From Coprinus comatus (Eukaryota; Basidiomycota; Agaricomycetes; Agaricales; Agaricaceae), in assembly GCA_034638255.1 (NCBI GenBank), contig JAWPGT010000083.1, forward strand, positions 30,973 through 94,972: a DNA stretch of 64,000 nucleotides, given 5' to 3'. This document shows, in pieces, positions 63,561 through 64,000 of this stretch; positions within the stretch are counted from its first letter, which is position 1; the number at the start of each line of letters is the position of its first letter. The translations under genes were made by a program, and so were the position numbers. The notes under the pieces are model-generated. The model was not told the DNA's origin, searched no databases, and worked only from the letters and a program-made list of their open reading frames with translations.

Positions 63561-64000
63561 GATGAGTCACTGGCCAGGGGGGAGCACGACACCGTCACCC
63601 ATAGTGTCTGGGTAAGCACTGTCTAGTTCCATGTAAGCAATGGCAAGAGGAGGAAGATAACTTACAGTGTACGACATCGGCTTCCAACCTCATTTTCCTA
63701 AGTCTGAGCAGCCCATTGACACCTTCTCACTCTCAGTGTCACGGACTCATTGTACCTGCGGACAACACTGTATAATAAGAAGTAGATCATTCCGGACCAG
63801 TGTAAAATAAAACTAAATAACGTACCGCAATGACAGAAAGTGTTGCTCAAGAAATGGGGAGAAGACGGATGACCCAAAGGGTCTTCCTCCCACGTTCGGC
63901 ATCTTCCCGGTCAAGCGTTTCTCGCAACGTCCAAGTCCAGGCGCTCAGTCCCTTGGTTTGCTACTTTTTTTCTCGATGGTTCGCGATCCCTGTCGCTCTC
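63561..64000. other. No gene recognised
   Basis: Window end. No frame over 60 codons and no element border seen. Confidence 0.5.

Overview
This window looks like accessory, transposon-dominated DNA from a mushroom-forming basidiomycete (Agaricomycetes). The evidence is spliced genes with 45-90 bp GT-AG introns, two KDZ-superfamily transposase genes (one CxC2-like fragment, one CxC5-like and nearly complete), a DUF6535 membrane-protein gene, chromodomain Ty3/gypsy elements, Ty1/copia elements and a Tc1/mariner relic. I see no rRNA, tRNA or CRISPR. The species cannot be told from sequence alone.

Layout. 1-356: copia reverse-transcriptase fragment. 357-4443: element with ~445 bp terminal inverted repeats (TIRs), holding a solo LTR, a MITE and a TTAGGG-containing repeat ('R'). 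4530-5889: 3' part of a spliced KDZ transposase gene. 5890-9485: foldback DNA, a second R repeat, a GA minisatellite and an RNase-H-like relic. 9486-18236: solo LTR (family B) split by a complete gypsy element (A, 9959-18079, 530-bp LTRs, duplicated target GTATC). 18237-20153: gene-family scrap and a Tc1/mariner relic carrying another B LTR. 20500-40055: a Zn2Cys6-like gene split by a copia element (C, 22909-39169, duplicated target CAAAT). The 3' LTR of C holds a TIR element (D, 29426-39049), which itself holds gypsy element B (29547-37814, duplicated target CCAAG). 42346-44954: DUF6535 gene. 46640-53350: further partial copies of the Zn2Cys6-like gene unit. 53996 to beyond about 62700: a large KDZ element with a left terminus, a palindrome array and three genes (transposase, coiled-coil protein, PHD-like protein), followed by a third R repeat. 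62870-64000: low-complexity repeats and no recognisable gene.

How it fits together. The 357-4443 element has the same outer ~170 bp as the KDZ element and its subterminal palindromes share a core, so it is probably a non-autonomous relative moved by the same transposase family. Both gypsy elements carry a 10-12 nt block just inside the 5' LTR that is complementary to a block 35 nt downstream of the LTR TATA box. This suggests Tf1-like self-priming. Both also have an extra zinc-knuckle ORF after the chromodomain. Old LTR copies differ from young ones mainly at CpG, pointing to cytosine-methylation decay as the silencing history of this locus.
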